A stretch of DNA of 64,000 nt from Tiliqua scincoides. Its lineage: Eukaryota > Chordata > Lepidosauria > Squamata > Scincidae. Below, piece after piece: positions 1-12,200 of this stretch. Every line of letters starts with the position of its first letter. The stretch's first letter is position 1. Location: positions 97,596,659 through 97,660,658 of the forward strand of contig NC_089822.1 in the NCBI RefSeq assembly GCF_035046505.1, in the 5' to 3' direction. Made by a program: the position numbers and the translations under genes. The notes under the pieces were generated by a model, which saw only the letters and a program-made list of their open reading frames with translations, was not told where the DNA came from and made no database searches.

Positions 1-1196
1 GGAAAGTGTGTAAGCTATAAAAGTAGAGATAAGAGATAGCAGAAGATACCAGGAAAGGGAGGAATGCTGACAGGCAAGCCAGCACACAATAAGCTATTGT
101 CTCATATGAATCATTTTAAAACAAAATGTAAATGCTTGGCACATTTAACGTGCTACCCAATAAATGCTTGTATAACGAAGCCCCTATGAAGATCACTAGC
201 TTCTTGGGGCATATAAACTACATTGAGTATCCACAGATCCAGGACAATCCTGGCTAATGAAAGGGTTTTCTGTAAAGTTCAAACAAGGGAACTAGTTGGC
301 CTTTGTGCTACACTTCTGTCACTGTTTCTTAGTACAGTAATTATTTCTAGATCAGCCTGGGAGAAAAAAATTCTGGAATTATCCTAGAGACAGCAAGACA
401 GATTTAATGCAGATTTGCCAAAGGCCAGTGGAACTAACAGATCTAGAAAGACAATGCACATTTATATCACATTTTGCACAGGACAGCACAAGCTCCCCAC
501 TCTGAGGAACCATGCATCAATTCCTGTGGTCAAATAGCCTGGATACATAGCAGTGCACACTGGGACCACAGCCACTTGCCTTGGAAGCAACCCAAGCTTA
601 TAAGCAATAGCAGGGATGGTGAAGAACACAGAGAATGTCAGGAGCACAAGACAGGGCCTTGCCCCCTTAGTGGCAAAGTTTCTTAGAAAGATGAATCTGA
701 CAAAGTGGGGTGAAAAGATGAGCTGTTACGTTTTTGAAGTGGAGGCATTTTTCAGACTTTGGATGGATAAGATTCCAGACTTCAGACTGTTGCCTTAGAA
801 AGCTGCCACTAGTCAGAATAGGCAACACTAGACTAGATAGATCAATGGCCTGTCTTGGTTTACGTCTACTCATGTACAATTTTATATGTTAAGATGCTGT
901 ATTCTACAGAAACATCAGTCAAGGTGCAATATAGTTAGTGTGTACAATGTCAGTCAGAAGAATTCTACACAAATTCTAGTATTATTGTTAAAGTGCAGAC
1001 TGTTCTGTGGCTGTCATTTCATTTTTCTTGATGTAGCTAAATACCTCAAATAAAAATAAATTTTAAACTATAAGGAAGTGAAAATGCATTCTAGGTGTTC
1101 TGTAATGGAAGTTGAGATAAAATATGCCCACAAAATTCAAGTATGTCTGCGTGCATGCTTTTACAAACAGGATGGGCTATCGACTTATTTGAAGTA
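1..1196. other. Non-coding, no feature recognised
   Basis: The sequence is AT-rich and broken by stops in all frames. Short open frames resemble no known protein. By synteny it could be intron or flank of a leftward gene. Confidence 0.5.
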
Positions 1197-1556
1197 TACA
1201 GGTGGGGCCTCCGTATCTGTGGATCTGAGTTAACATGGGTTTCAAAACGGTCCGTAGAGGAGAAAAAATGCCACTTCCAGCTCCCCCGGACCTCAGAATG
1301 CCTTAAAAGGCATTTTAAAAATCACTTCTGGTTTCCTGAGAGAAAACAAAAGTGGGGTTTTTTTTTGCCTCTATGGGCCACTCTGAAGCCTCCTGAGGCA
1401 GCGAGCAGATGCACAATGCCTCTCCAGGCTTCATAGCTCCGGTCCCCTTTGGAGGACATAAGGTGCTGAAAATCACAGATTCGCTTATCTGCAATTTTAC
1501 GTATTCATGGGGTGTTCAAGAACGGGTCCCCCACATATACTAAGGCCCTGTCTGTA
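1197..1556. mobile_element. pogo/Tigger-like MITE
   Basis: The ends are TACAGGTGGGGCCT and, inverted, TACAGACAGGGCCT, within TA dinucleotides as expected for a TA target duplication. The 'TATCTGTGG' and 'ATCTGCAATTTTACG' segments resemble Tigger-type ends. About 360 bp; no coding capacity. Confidence 0.65.
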
Positions 1557-2147
1557 CTTCAAAAAAAATGAAATGACAACCACAGAACAGTCTGCACTCG
1601 AATATTAATACTAGTATTTGTGCAGGATGTTATTTACACATTTTAAAGTCAGAGTGAAGAATGATTGTTCTCTGCAAAAGCAACAAATGAATAGCTTCAG
1701 TCACAACTAATGAAACTAGCTCATGATTTAGTGGAATGTGTGCACTCTTTGTTTACCAGCAAAATGCTGCTAGTTAGGCATTTTAACCTCTAATTACTGC
1801 TACCTTTTAAAAATTGCCTTGGGTTTAGAATCGTGTGCCATAACTAGTACATGGAAGTCCGCCAAACAATCCACCAAGATGCTTGAATAAAGTTCTTAAA
1901 CAAAAACACCACATAACTTTGTGATTAACTGTGGTGTGCAAGAAAGCCAGCAGAAGGGTACTTACAGAGACCACAAGACACACACAAATCTAGCTTGATT
2001 AGCAGTAATTACTTCTGTGGTGTCACCAGCTATAAAAAGGTGTTTCTCACATATCTCAGTTCTACATCCAGCTGTGGATATTTATACACCACCCTTCTAA
2101 AAGAATGCAACAAAAATTAAAAGTTCTGAACTTCAAGTACTCTAAAT

Positions 2148-2511
2148 CAGTGGTTCCCAAATGTCTTAGCGCCACAACCCATCTCATCCTCTATGCTGGG
2201 TTGTGATGTGATGCTACCTATAGCACCACAATGCCTTAATTGGAAGCCCCCAGAGGTCACACACAGGTCATGCTAGGACCGTGACCCATTCCATTGGCCA
2301 CTGTGGGTCCTAGAATACCCCATGGAAGCAATGTCCAGCTTGCAAGTTGTACCTGCAAACCAGAAGTTGCTTCCAGTCACTTCCACAGGGCATTCTACGG
2401 CCTGTGGAGGCCAATGGAGTGGGTCACAGGACCAGTACAACCTGGAAACAGCCCCTGGGGGCTCTCAATAAGGCACTGCGGCACCACAGGCCCACGGTTT
2501 GGGAAATGCTG
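2148..2511. mobile_element. hAT-type MITE
   Basis: Terminal repeats are CAGTGGTTCCCAAA and TTTGGGAAATGCTG. They are flanked by an 8-bp duplication, CTCTAAAT at 2140-2147 and CGCTAAAT at 2512-2519. Confidence 0.75.
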
Positions 2512-2684
2512 CGCTAAATCAATAAGAAATATGAAGGCATTTTAAGGTAAATCAACATAATTTGATAAACTGAATGATGCTTCCATAGTGGCTGCTGGCA
2601 ACTGAGATGATAAAAATAGACAGCAAAAGGTCCTCAGCTTCTCATAGGAGCCTAAGCAGATGGCACAAAAAGGTCCATCTAGTC

Positions 2685-3028
2685 CAGTGTTTCTCAACCA
2701 GTGTTACGGGTACCACCAGTGGAACCTGAAGTGGTGTCTGGTGGTACTTGTGGAACCCCTGGACACCGGCTGCCCATCAGCGAGACCAGGAGAATGATGC
2801 AACAAACAGTGGTAGGAGGATCAGCTCAGCGGGTAGTTTCAAAGCATACTTTTCTGCACTCAAAAAAGCCCTTCTGTCCACCCTCTTACTGGTATTTGTC
2901 ACATCGCATCTGGCCTCCCAGCCCAGAAGTAACTGGTGATGATGTCATCACCAGTTATTTCCAGTGGTACTTTGAATAGGTGGACCATGTGAAGTGGTAC
3001 AGTGGAGAACAAATGCTGAGAAACACTG
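2685..3028. mobile_element. hAT-type MITE
   Basis: Terminal repeats are CAGTGTTTCTCAA and TGAGAAACACTG. The target duplication is ATCTAGTC (2677-2684) and ATCTACTC (3029-3036), one mismatch. Confidence 0.8.
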
Positions 3029-3129
3029 ATCTACTCCAGTATCCTGTTGCTAACAGCAGCAGCAAGATGCCTTCAAGAACTACTTTCAGCAAACGCAACT
3101 GTGTGCTAGTTAATCTTTCTCATTTCAGC

Positions 3130-3187
3130 AACAGGAATGACAATTCCATACAAACAGGAGTGACAATTCCATACAAACAGGAGTGAC
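3130..3187 (+). repeat. 23-bp tandem repeat, about 2.5 copies
   Basis: The unit AACAGGAGTGACAATTCCAT plus ACA is repeated head to tail with one change in the first copy. Confidence 0.85.
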
Positions 3188-3534
3188 CTCTCATGAGTGT
3201 TTTTGGAGAGAAAAGGAGCAGGGGAGGTGTTGAATTCCATCTTAAACTCATGTCCTTAAGTTGCTGAATGCTTCATGGCTGCTACTGTATACTACAGCAA
3301 GAAACTATGTATACTTGCACAAATATCAATTTCATTTAACATGTTACTTGCCAAAGTTGCAGCAAACATTCCTATTTTTCCCCAACTTAGGTGTAACAGA
3401 TAATTCAACATGAAATCATGCATAATTGGAGGGAGGACAGAGTGGGCAAAAGCATGGAGGTGGCTTTCAGTCACCTGTTAGGTAAGGAAAGTGGCCCTCT
3501 AACTTGTTAGGAATTGGACACCTCTGCTTTAGAG

Positions 3535-3856
3535 CAGGGCTCTCCAGACTCCGGCTTGAGGGCTGGATCTGGTGTCCTGCCTAATCCCTCCCTCTTGTGA
3601 ACGGAGCTTTCTGTTCCACAGGGAAACCTCCTTGTCGTATTGCTTATCTCCCCAAACTGCGCTCCAGCAAGCCACTTGCGAGTTCTGTCGCCCCAGCAAG
3701 CTGTGCGCCCAGATTTGCAGGCAGATATGGCTGGCAGGAACACAGTTTGGGGGAGATTGGTAGCAAGGTAGGCAGGCTCCCTGGCAGAACAGAATGCTCC
3801 ATTTGCACTAGGAAAGCCTTTTCAAATGCACAAATTCTCCAAATTGGAGACTGCTG
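3535..3856. mobile_element. hAT-type MITE with perfect 8-bp target duplication
   Basis: The ends are CAGGGCTCTCCAGACT and TTGGAGACTGCTG. CTTTAGAG is duplicated exactly at 3527-3534 and 3857-3864. Confidence 0.82.
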
Positions 3857-4334
3857 CTTTAGAGAAAAATAGTAACAGTACAAGCACTCCAAAACCACTG
3901 AATTGCCTCTGCTTTGAAAGTAGAATGCTCTATCTGCGACACACTTACCACAAGGACACACGCTAAACATTACAGTGAATATTCAAAATCATATTTCTAG
4001 TACCAATAAGTTGTCCAAGCCATCTGTGTTACTATCACATGCAATATTTCTAAATATCAACAGTGCTTTTATAGAGATATATACCTAACCACACAAAATT
4101 TAACACAAGTACAAGTCAGTCTTATCAAGTTTATATCCCACCTTTCCCTCTGAATAAACAGAGCAGTTGAATGCAATAGTCATTTTAGTACAAGTGTTGT
4201 ATACAACAAAACTGCATTATCTACTTTTACAAATGCTTTGGCATTTCTAGAATCTAACATATAACTATCTTTTTCAAAGCTAATGAGTGGTTTCCTGCTT
4301 TGTTTGAGGAACAAACCTCAAGCTTATTCAAGTA
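3857..4334. other. Non-coding with a LINE-tail remnant
   Basis: About 4118-4175 contains the 'TATATCCCACCTTTCC' type of LINE 3' end common in reptiles. The rest shows nothing recognisable. Confidence 0.45.
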
Positions 4335-4698
4335 TACAGGTTAAGCCTCCTTATCTGAAGATTTTCCACCTGTGGATCTGGCTCAGTGTGGGTTCCCCAG
4401 ACGTGCATTGAGCCAGACTTGGCTCAATCTGAAACCTTCTGAGATGACCAGAGCACTGCTCTGCGGGCTTCAGAATGCCTTCAATAGGTTAAAAAATGCA
4501 ACTTCTGGTTTTCTGACAAAAACTGGAAGTGAGCTTTTTATGTCTTTAAAAGGCATTAGGAGGGCCAGGGAAGCTTTGGTCACCCTTTTGGAGGGATTAA
4601 AGGGGCTGAAACCATGGATTTAGGTATCTGCGGTTTTTGGTAATCATGCCCCCCCTCCCAAGAATGGATCCCTCGTGGATACCAAGGCCCCACCTGTA
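4335..4698. mobile_element. pogo/Tigger-like MITE
   Basis: The ends are TACAGGTTAAGCCTCC and GGCCCCACCTGTA. The family is the same as 1197-1556, with 'TATCTGCGGTTTTTGG' inside. TA flanks are present. Confidence 0.7.
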
Positions 4699-5277
4699 TT
4701 TTTACCCTACCGTTCTTCCACTTACATGGATGCACCACTGATTTTCATGAGAATATTGTTATCTATCATTTGTAGTTTCTAAAATTATCCCTAGAAATAC
4801 TGTTTTGTGGTATAAATGCAGCATCCTTAACTTCTAGGAGAGCAGACTCTAGTTTCTAGGACAGAGGATTGGGGGGGGGGAGAATATTTTGTTCACTGCC
4901 TTTGTCAGATACAGTACTTCCAAGATTTGCTCTATGTTTAATAAAAGCTTTATACCTTTGTTTCTATTAGCAAACAACTAGTAATAATTATGTTGGAGGT
5001 TAAAATGCACTGCCATTCACTGGTACAAAAACTTCATTTCATAATTAGTATATCAGAAAAAACAAGCAACGTAGCAGAAACTTATTCTGAACAATAATTC
5101 ATTCTCCTTTTTTGGGGGGGAACTCATTAACAGAGCAGCATACGTATCAAATATTTTCTATGACAGAGCAATTAAACATGACTGTATCCAATCACCATAA
5201 TACACACAGGTACTGAAGGAGGTAACAGGTATACTCATGCAGAGTTAGGCTGATCTCCCCATTTCCACACATTAGAA

Positions 5278-5814
5278 CAGGGTTGGGCAAACATTTTGGC
5301 AGGAGGGCCACATCATCTCTCTGACACTGTGGGGGGGGGGCAAGAAAAAAGTTTACATTTCAAATTTGAATACATTTACAAAAATGAATACATTAGAGAG
5401 AACTTACATAAATGAATGAATTGTACTGAGTTTATTTATAATACACATCAGAACTATAATACAAGCATGTGGAACCACATGAGAAATAAGACTGTTTGCC
5501 ACACACCTCTTGCACAGTGAAAACATACACAACAAGACAGAAACACATGGAGATGTAAGTTTTTGCCATTGAGGGGGGATTAAAATAACACCCAGGGAAA
5601 AGCAGAAAACACACGGGGACTATAAAAGACTTTGCTCTAACTTGGCCTGCAGCTTGCATCTGGCGGGTCGAGACTGGCAGTCACTGGCCAGCAAGGGCTC
5701 CCACAGTCTCCGATGGGCCAGAGGCTCGTTAGAGACTGGGGGCTCCCTCCAGGCTGGATTGGGGGACCACGAGGGCAGCAAATGGCCCCCGGGGCTAGGG
5801 TTTTCCCACCCCTG
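5278..5814. mobile_element. hAT-type MITE
   Basis: The ends are CAGGGTTGGGCAAAC and GTTTTCCCACCCCTG. The 8-bp flanks are CATTAGAA and CTCTAGAA. The left part (GGAGGGCCACATCATC, CTCTGACACTGTGG) is the reverse complement of the right end of 26502-26946, so the two are one family. Confidence 0.72.
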
Positions 5815-5822
5815 CTCTAGAA

Positions 5823-7307
5823 CAGAGTGTAACTGCTTCTATCTTCCTGGTCAAGAATAGTGGGCAGTGTTCTCTTTTCAAAAGGCAGCATCACCCTACT
5901 ATCTCAGGAATCTGAGATAGCTACTCTTTTCTTCTCCATTTGAGGACAACACCAAAAAGAAAAAAAAGACAAAAGCAGCCATTTCTTCCCTACAGAAATG
6001 GCAGCACAAACAGAAACACATTATTCTGGTATTCATTTCAGACACAAGGTAACCACTACTCATTCAACCAATGCAAAACCACTACTCATTTAAAAATCTA
6101 AATGCAGACATACCCAAGTTCATGGACTGTGAAAACTAGATTTCAGAGCCACATCTGTCCTTTATGGCCCTGTTATGCCACTCATACATGAAAGAAGAGG
6201 ATAAGGAAAGAAGAGGCCATAGTAAAGCTTGAAAACCATCTGACACTACAGTCGTCAATATTTCCCCCCTCATTTGGATCAACTTTTGTACTGCTCTTTA
6301 CTTTTTTCTAGGTACAACAAAAAAGGAAACAAATGGTGGCGTCCAAGATTATCATCTCATAAATGTGCATGCTCAAATGATCTTTTACTTATTACTAACA
6401 TTTATACTGTTTTTTTCTTCTTTATACTTCTATCATAGTAGTCATGGTGATAATTGACAAAACAAAAAAAATCCAAAGCATAATTCAAATACCTGTACGT
6501 ACAGAAAAAACCAAGCAGCATCAGATTAAATAAAAAAGCAGCAAATGTTCTTATCTTTTAGGTGGTAAAGTCTACCTCAGCTGTAACCAAAAGGCAAGCA
6601 ACCATGGAGCCCTGCAGTCCTCCCTTGCGGGAGCTTCCAAATTCCAAAGCCTCCTCTACTGTGTCTGTACCTCGCTGCCTGACAGCAAGAGGGCTTGTCG
6701 AGAAGGGCCAGAAGACAGAGCCAAAGTGAACTTGGCAAGGAGCAGGACAGAACTTTGACAGGGAAATAAGATCCCACTAATTGACAGGGGTGGCCCAACT
6801 GTGCCTCTTTAGCATATAAGGTAGGGCTCTCGGTAATATGTTGGCTGAGCTCCTTTAGGCATCACAATTGACCCATTTTTGCCAAGCCCACACGTTTGAT
6901 CCATGTTGTGTATATGCAGCATTGGGCAAGAGTGGCTTAATTAATATAAAGAGCAAATAAGAAAACTTCCAGCTTGATAATTATTTACAGAGTGTAAACC
7001 GAGCGTCCACTTGATGAGTACAAACTGAAGAGTCCACTTGATGAGTACAGAAGTTTGATCCTCAAAGTGAGTAAACGTATCTGAGAATTTAAATGCTTCT
7101 TAAATATTGTGGCCCTCAAACATTCCCCTTGCGGCTCTCCAAGTGTACTGGAGATCTGGAAGTGTATTGTACGTGGCTCTTGTGTGAAGCTTGCATGGCA
7201 GCACCCCTGCTATATGACACCCAAGCCTGCTGTGTATTTGCACGTCAGCACTTCATTGTTACTTCCTATGCTGGGAAAGTGATGGCTTTTTGAAACCATC
7301 TTTCTGC
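5823..7307. other. Non-coding, no gene recognised
   Basis: AT-rich unique sequence. The only structure seen is an 18-bp direct duplication (GTCCACTTGATGAGTACA) near 7002-7049. Confidence 0.5.
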
Positions 7308-7580
7308 TGCTCATAAGAAGAGCCCTGCTGGATCAGGCCCAGGGCCCCTCCAGTCCAGCCTGCTGTATCTCACAGTGGCCCACCAGATGCCATAGGGGGC
7401 ACACGAGACCTGCATCCTAGGGCCCTCCGTGGCACCTGACATAAGAACATCATAAGAGCCTGGCTACATGAGACCCAGGGCCCCTCCAGTCCAGCCTCCT
7501 GTATCCCACAGTGGCCCACCAGATGCCTCAGGGGGCACACAAGGCCTGCACCCTGGTGGCCTCCCTGGCATCTGCTTCCT
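7308..7580 (-). mobile_element. Two CR1-type LINE 3' ends in tandem
   Basis: CR1 3' sequence (antisense of 'CTGGATGGGCC...CAGCAGGGCTCTTCTTATG') occurs twice. The units begin near 7308 and 7443, each with 'CCACAGTGGCCCACCAGATGC' related text. They lie at the left edge of the CpG-rich block. Confidence 0.65.
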
Positions 7581-8654
7581 CATCAAGGGGGGGGGGCTGA
7601 GAGCTTTGCTCCTCTCAAGAGCCCCTCCCTCCCTCCGGCCACACAATGGAGGCCCTGGCCCTGACCCCTCAGGCTTAGGAGAGGTGGGTGCCCCCCCAGC
7701 AAGGCAGGAGACGCCCCTCCTCAGGCCACTCACCAGTCCATGCCCCGCCCTCGCCGAGAACCAGGGAGAGGAGAGGGGGCGTGGCAGCGACAGCCTCGCG
7801 CGCGCTCCCACCGATAACAGTCGCCTAGCAGTCGACGCCTGGCCGCCCCTCGGACCACCACGGAGCATGCGCGCCTGCGGTCACAGCGGGGGGGCCCCTC
7901 CCTCCCTCTACAGACAGACAGGGCCGCATTCAAAATGATTAGCCGACCGACACCTCCGCCAGTCACCCAGCTGAGGGGCGCGCGCGCGGGACGTAGTCGT
8001 CACGCGCGCGCGCGCTCTACGCTCGCCCTTGTACTCAGCGCGGAGCGCGCGCTCACGTCGCGCGAACAGCAACCCCCCCACCGCCCGCCCAACCGTTGCA
8101 AAAATCGCCTTGCTCCCCCCCCGCCCTTCTCTCACACACAAGCGCGCGCCACGCAGCCAATCACGATGCAGGGCACCCCGCCGCCACCTGCCACGCCCCC
8201 TTCGCCGCGCGCTCCCCGCAGAACACTCGCATGTCATCGCCCAATCACAGCGCAGCATATACCCCACGCTCACTCTGCGCTGTTCTCGCGCTCGCGGCCT
8301 CACCTACGGTGGGGAACAGGCAGCTGCGATGGGCCCCCTCCCGTCCCGAGCTCCCCTGTCTGCGGGAGGGAGGGGCGTCCGTTGTTCTTGGCTCCGCCGC
8401 CGTCCGTTTGTCCTTCCTTCCGTTCCTCAGGGGGCGGGCTCAGTCGCAGCCCAAATCTCCGCCTCCGCGAGTTGTGCCATGGTTCCCTTCAGCTCGCTCC
8501 CACAGGAAGTGACGTCACGCAACAGAGCAGCCAATCCGCAGCCCCCGCTCGGAACGCCGTCCTCCACTCTCCGCCGTGCGGCCAATGAGTTTGCCCGGAG
8601 GACGCTCGTGAAGCCTCACTGGTGGCCTCGGCCCAGCAAAGCGGAAGGAACAGG

Positions 8655-8742
8655 CTGCAGCCTCATCCGATCTTACCTGGGAGTAAGCCTGTTGGCTAGA
8701 ATGGGACTTACTTCTGAGTAGAGAGGCCTAGGCTGGGGCTGT
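8655..8742. repeat. Squamate palindromic fold-back repeat
   Basis: 'GGGAGTAAGCC' and 'GGGACTTACTTCTGAGTAG' form the imperfect palindrome of this family. It sits inside the promoter region. Confidence 0.7.
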
Positions 8743-8800
8743 CAGTTTCCACTTGTGTCCACACCGGCACTGCTGCAGCCGGGGTGAGACTTTTGTGTTA

Positions 8801-8891
8801 CAGCTCCAGCCTAGGCCTGCCTACTCAGAAGTAAGTCCCGTTGGAGTTAATGGGGCTTACTCCCAGGAAAGTGTGGCTGGGGTCGCGCTGT
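8801..8891. repeat. Squamate palindromic fold-back repeat
   Basis: 'CTACTCAGAAGTAAGTCCC' and 'GGGGCTTACTCCCAGG' are the two arms. Relative to 8655-8742 the flanking GCCTAGGC sequences are inverted. Confidence 0.75.
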
Positions 8892-8999
8892 TCGTCCCTT
8901 GGGCTTCTTCAGTGCCACTGCGCCTCGCCCACACACTCGCAAGCCCACCTTCGCATCCCTGAGGACTAGAAACTTGCCCCCCGGGTTTGTGTGGCGGGG

Positions 9000-9153
9000 C
9001 TTGAAAGCGAGCGCGCCGGGAAGCAACGCCGCGCTTGCGTGGGCACCGAGGCAGGAAGCAAGACCGGAAGAGCCGCACGACTCGCTTCCAACTCCTCCCC
9101 TTCCTGAGCACCAGCCCGGACTGCTGCTCTGGTGCGGCTGCTGCTGCTTTACC
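9000..9153 (+). promoter_or_regulatory. POLR1E: POLR1E core promoter and 5' UTR
   Basis: This is CpG-rich sequence immediately upstream of the ATG with no TATA box. An ETS-type CCGGAAG lies at 9064-9070. The transcription start cannot be placed exactly by eye. Confidence 0.55.
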
Positions 9154-9217
9154 ATGGCTGGGGAGGCCGGCTGGTGCTACCGGGGGGATCCGCAGGAGGG
9201 GCAGAGCGCCGCGCTTG
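9154..9217 (+). CDS. POLR1E: POLR1E coding exon 1
   Basis: The exon encodes the first 21 residues (MAGEAGWCYRGDPQEGQSAA...) and ends with one base of the next codon before GTAAGC. The W-C/Y-Y-R/C-G pattern resembles the mammalian N-terminus. It lies inside the CpG-rich block. The ATG is the first one in this frame with a strong Kozak context. Confidence 0.88.
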
Positions 9218-12200
9218 GTAAGCCCCGGGGCTGGGGGGAAAGGCGGAGGGGAGCGAAGTCTCCGCGTTCTTTTGGCACTTCCGCGGCTTCCCACCGCCGG
9301 GTGAATGTTGCCGGCTTCTCTGCTCCACGTGGCTGGTTGTTTTCTTCCTTTTTTCAGCCTGGAGACGCTGCCGGCAATAGAGGTCGGGCACGTGGTCAGT
9401 GTGAAGAAAAGGGGGTCTCCTCCCCAGGAGTATGGGGGATGGTGGAAGGGCCACTGTTCTTTTCACTTGGTAGTGGAGGGGGCGTTGGCTTTGACATCAG
9501 GGGTGGCTCCCCTTCAGTCACTTGGGTATGGGAAGCACGTTCAAAGAATCATGGCGATGGGATTACTAGACATCAGGCCAGGGCTAGGACAGGGGGGTCA
9601 AGGGGGTAGTTTGAACCCAGGGTCCAAAGGGGGTCTAGGAGCCAAAGGAGGGGCCCAAAAATTTCCTGGGATCTGACGTTTTCCTATCTACTCAGTCTTG
9701 TTTCCCACACTGGATGCTAGAGACACTACCATGCCTGGGGATGCTGGGGATGCCACATGGGTGGGTAGACCTGGGCTCCAAAGACTTTTCCAGCTGTCTC
9801 TACCCTCCCCCCACCTTGCTTCGCCCTTCCCTGCCCCCCCTGTTCTGCTCACCCGTCACCACCCTCCCCTGCTTTTTCCCCCCTTGCAAAGGGGCCCAAA
9901 AGAAACTTTGTACCCCCTGACAAAATTCCTTTCAGAGGCCCTGCATCAGGCTGACAGTGCAAACCTTTGAGCACCATCTTCAGTGAGTGCTCTTTAGCAT
10001 TGCTGGGAGGAAGTTATTGGCCACAATGTAACACCACACATGTTCAGTCAGTGTGTTTAGGGTGAGGACTGAACCCTCCTCACTTAGATATGCTGGTCTA
10101 TGACCATAATAAAGATTTGATTTAGCTATGATGGATTAGCTTTGTGTCCTAACATTCTTTATATTGTTCTGTATTTGGCTGCTCCTTGCTGTTCCCTTAC
10201 AGTGCAGTTTTCAAATGGGAAACTGAAGAGCCCTGAAAATATGGATTTCACCTTGTACAAAAGCAAAGATGCCAATAACCCAAGAAAGAAACATAGAAGA
10301 ATATTGGTAAGCAATCTCCCCACAGTACAGCCTCCATTTTTGCTTCTGTGGAACATGAATGCTGTAGTCCTGTGCCCGCTTACCTGGGGGATAGTTCTTT
10401 TGAATGCATTGGGGTTTGCTTCTGAGTAAACATACATCAGAGTGTGCTTATTTATTAACCTTAATGCACAACTTACCTTTTCTGTAGGAATTTTTATCCT
10501 GTCTTTTAGTCCTCACAGTAGCTCATAAATACACAACAAAACATCATGTTTATATGATGTATAAATATAATATAAAAGCAATCATGAAAACATCATAATT
10601 AAAACAAGACAAGGAGCAGTAGGGGTAAACTAGCTCAGTGGAGGTAATTGACATAACTGAAATGCTTGGTGAAATAAAGAAAGTCTTTGGCAGGTGACAG
10701 AACACCAACAGTGCAGGGGCCAAATGAGCCAACAAGGGATAGGTTTACAAACTGGGGGCTACAATGGAGAAGGTGTTGCCTTGCATTACTTGCAACTGAG
10801 CCTCCAGTGGTGGTGGGGTTGTGGAGCAGAGGCTCAGAGAATGAACGAATGGAATAGGAATTCTCTTGACTTGAGAATGGCTCCCTCTCTTGAGACCTTT
10901 CGGCGAGGCCTGAAGACCTTGTTGTTTAACCAAGCCTTCTGACGTTATGGCCTTTTAAACATCTTTTATATATCTTTTATTTGCTTTTTTACAGGCCCAA
11001 TTCCTCTAAGAACTGCTGTTTTATGCTCTTTTATTCTGACTCTTCTGATTACTGTTTTTATGGGTTCTGCTAATGTGTTTTTAATATGTTTTTATCTGTT
11101 TGTGAAATTATGTTTTAATCAGTTTAATATGTTGTTAGCCGCCCTGGGTCCCTCTGGGGAGAAGGGCGGGATAAAAATAAAGTTATTATTATTATTATTA
11201 ATAGGCAGTTGTGGGAGGAGATGGTCTCTTAGATAACTTAGGGCGCAATCCAAACCTGCGCTGGAGCAGGCAAGCCAGGAGGCTTGCGCTGCATCCAATG
11301 CAGGTTCATGGCTGCAGCGGCTCAGCCAGAGGCAAGGGGAAGCTCTTCCCCTTACCCCTGGGTAAGGGCTGCTCACCCCTATGGGTCTCCTTGGACCTGC
11401 GCCACCTCTGGAGGTGGCTCAAGTCCAAGGAGAGCGGAGTGGCTTGAAGTCGCTTTGTTCTCCCTGGGGATGGGGGTTGGGATCCAGCATAACCGCCAGG
11501 TCCCAACTCCACCCCGGCTCCCTGCGGGGTCACCCATTGCCCACCCTCTCCTGCCCAGAAACACCTCCCTCCCGCCTCCTCCACGCCCCCCCCCATGCCT
11601 ACCTTTGCCACTTGTGTCGGCGCAGGTGTGCTGGCACAAGCAGTGGCGAGGAAGCTGCCGCAGAGGCTTCTGCTGGCCTCCATGCATCGGCTCATCTAGA
11701 TGCGCCAATGCAGCTTCCTCCCATGGAGGCACAAACATGCTTTATGGCCCGTTTGCAACCCTCCCGGGGCTCCTATGCCAGCGTAAGTGCTGGTTAGGAT
11801 TGCGCCCTTGGTTCCATACTACTTAGGCCTTTAAATGTCAACAACATCTTGAAATGAGACTGGAGATGAACAGATAACCAATGTAGATGGTACAGAATGG
11901 GAGTTGCATGCTTCTAAGTTGGCACCAATCAGAATCCCCACTGCTACATTCCAGGCCAGTTGAGGTTTCCAAATGCTTTTCAAGGGTAGCCCCACACAGA
12001 GTGCTTTGCAGTACTCTAATCTTGTCGTGACTATCACATGCGTTATACTGATCAGATCTGCTTTTGCTCTAAAGGGACTGATAAACTGAATACGTGCAGA
12101 GCACTCCTGGCCACAGGCACTTCTTGATCATCCAAAAGCAAAGCTGAATCCATGCCTCAAAAAGGCTGAGAAAGCTGGAAAAAGTGCACAGCTGAGCTAT

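Larger units (their letters stand above)
7700..9250. promoter_or_regulatory. CpG-rich bidirectional promoter region
   Basis: CpG is dense in two blocks, about 7740-8640 and 8980-9250, unlike the AT-rich flanks. The right block surrounds POLR1E exon 1. The left block carries an NRF1-like GCATGCGC at 7865, a CRE TGACGTCA at 8510 fused to an ETS site (CAGGAAGTGACGTCA, 8503-8517), and CCAAT boxes at 8157, 8531 and 8582. In mammals the divergent neighbour here is ZBTB5. No ZBTB5 coding sequence is in the window, so the left block as its promoter is inferred from synteny. Confidence 0.65.

Noticed and set aside
7468-7938. 156-codon open frame as an exon of a leftward or rightward gene
   Set aside because: It starts in CR1 3' sequence and ends in the CpG-rich block. 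The opposite strand is equally open and no domain is recognisable.
1-8000. ZBTB5 coding exon expected by synteny
   Set aside because: No BTB or C2H2 zinc-finger sequence is visible on either strand. If the gene is conserved, its coding exon lies left of the window.
7935-8721. Long overlapping open frames on both strands, up to 230 codons
   Set aside because: They are products of GC-rich, CpG-dense promoter sequence. Overlapping frames on both strands are equally open, compositions are biased to P, R, A and S, and no known domain appears.
8899-9609. 236-codon open frame covering the POLR1E start
   Set aside because: It is in a different frame from the POLR1E ATG at 9154, begins in the promoter and runs through intron 1. 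It resembles nothing known.
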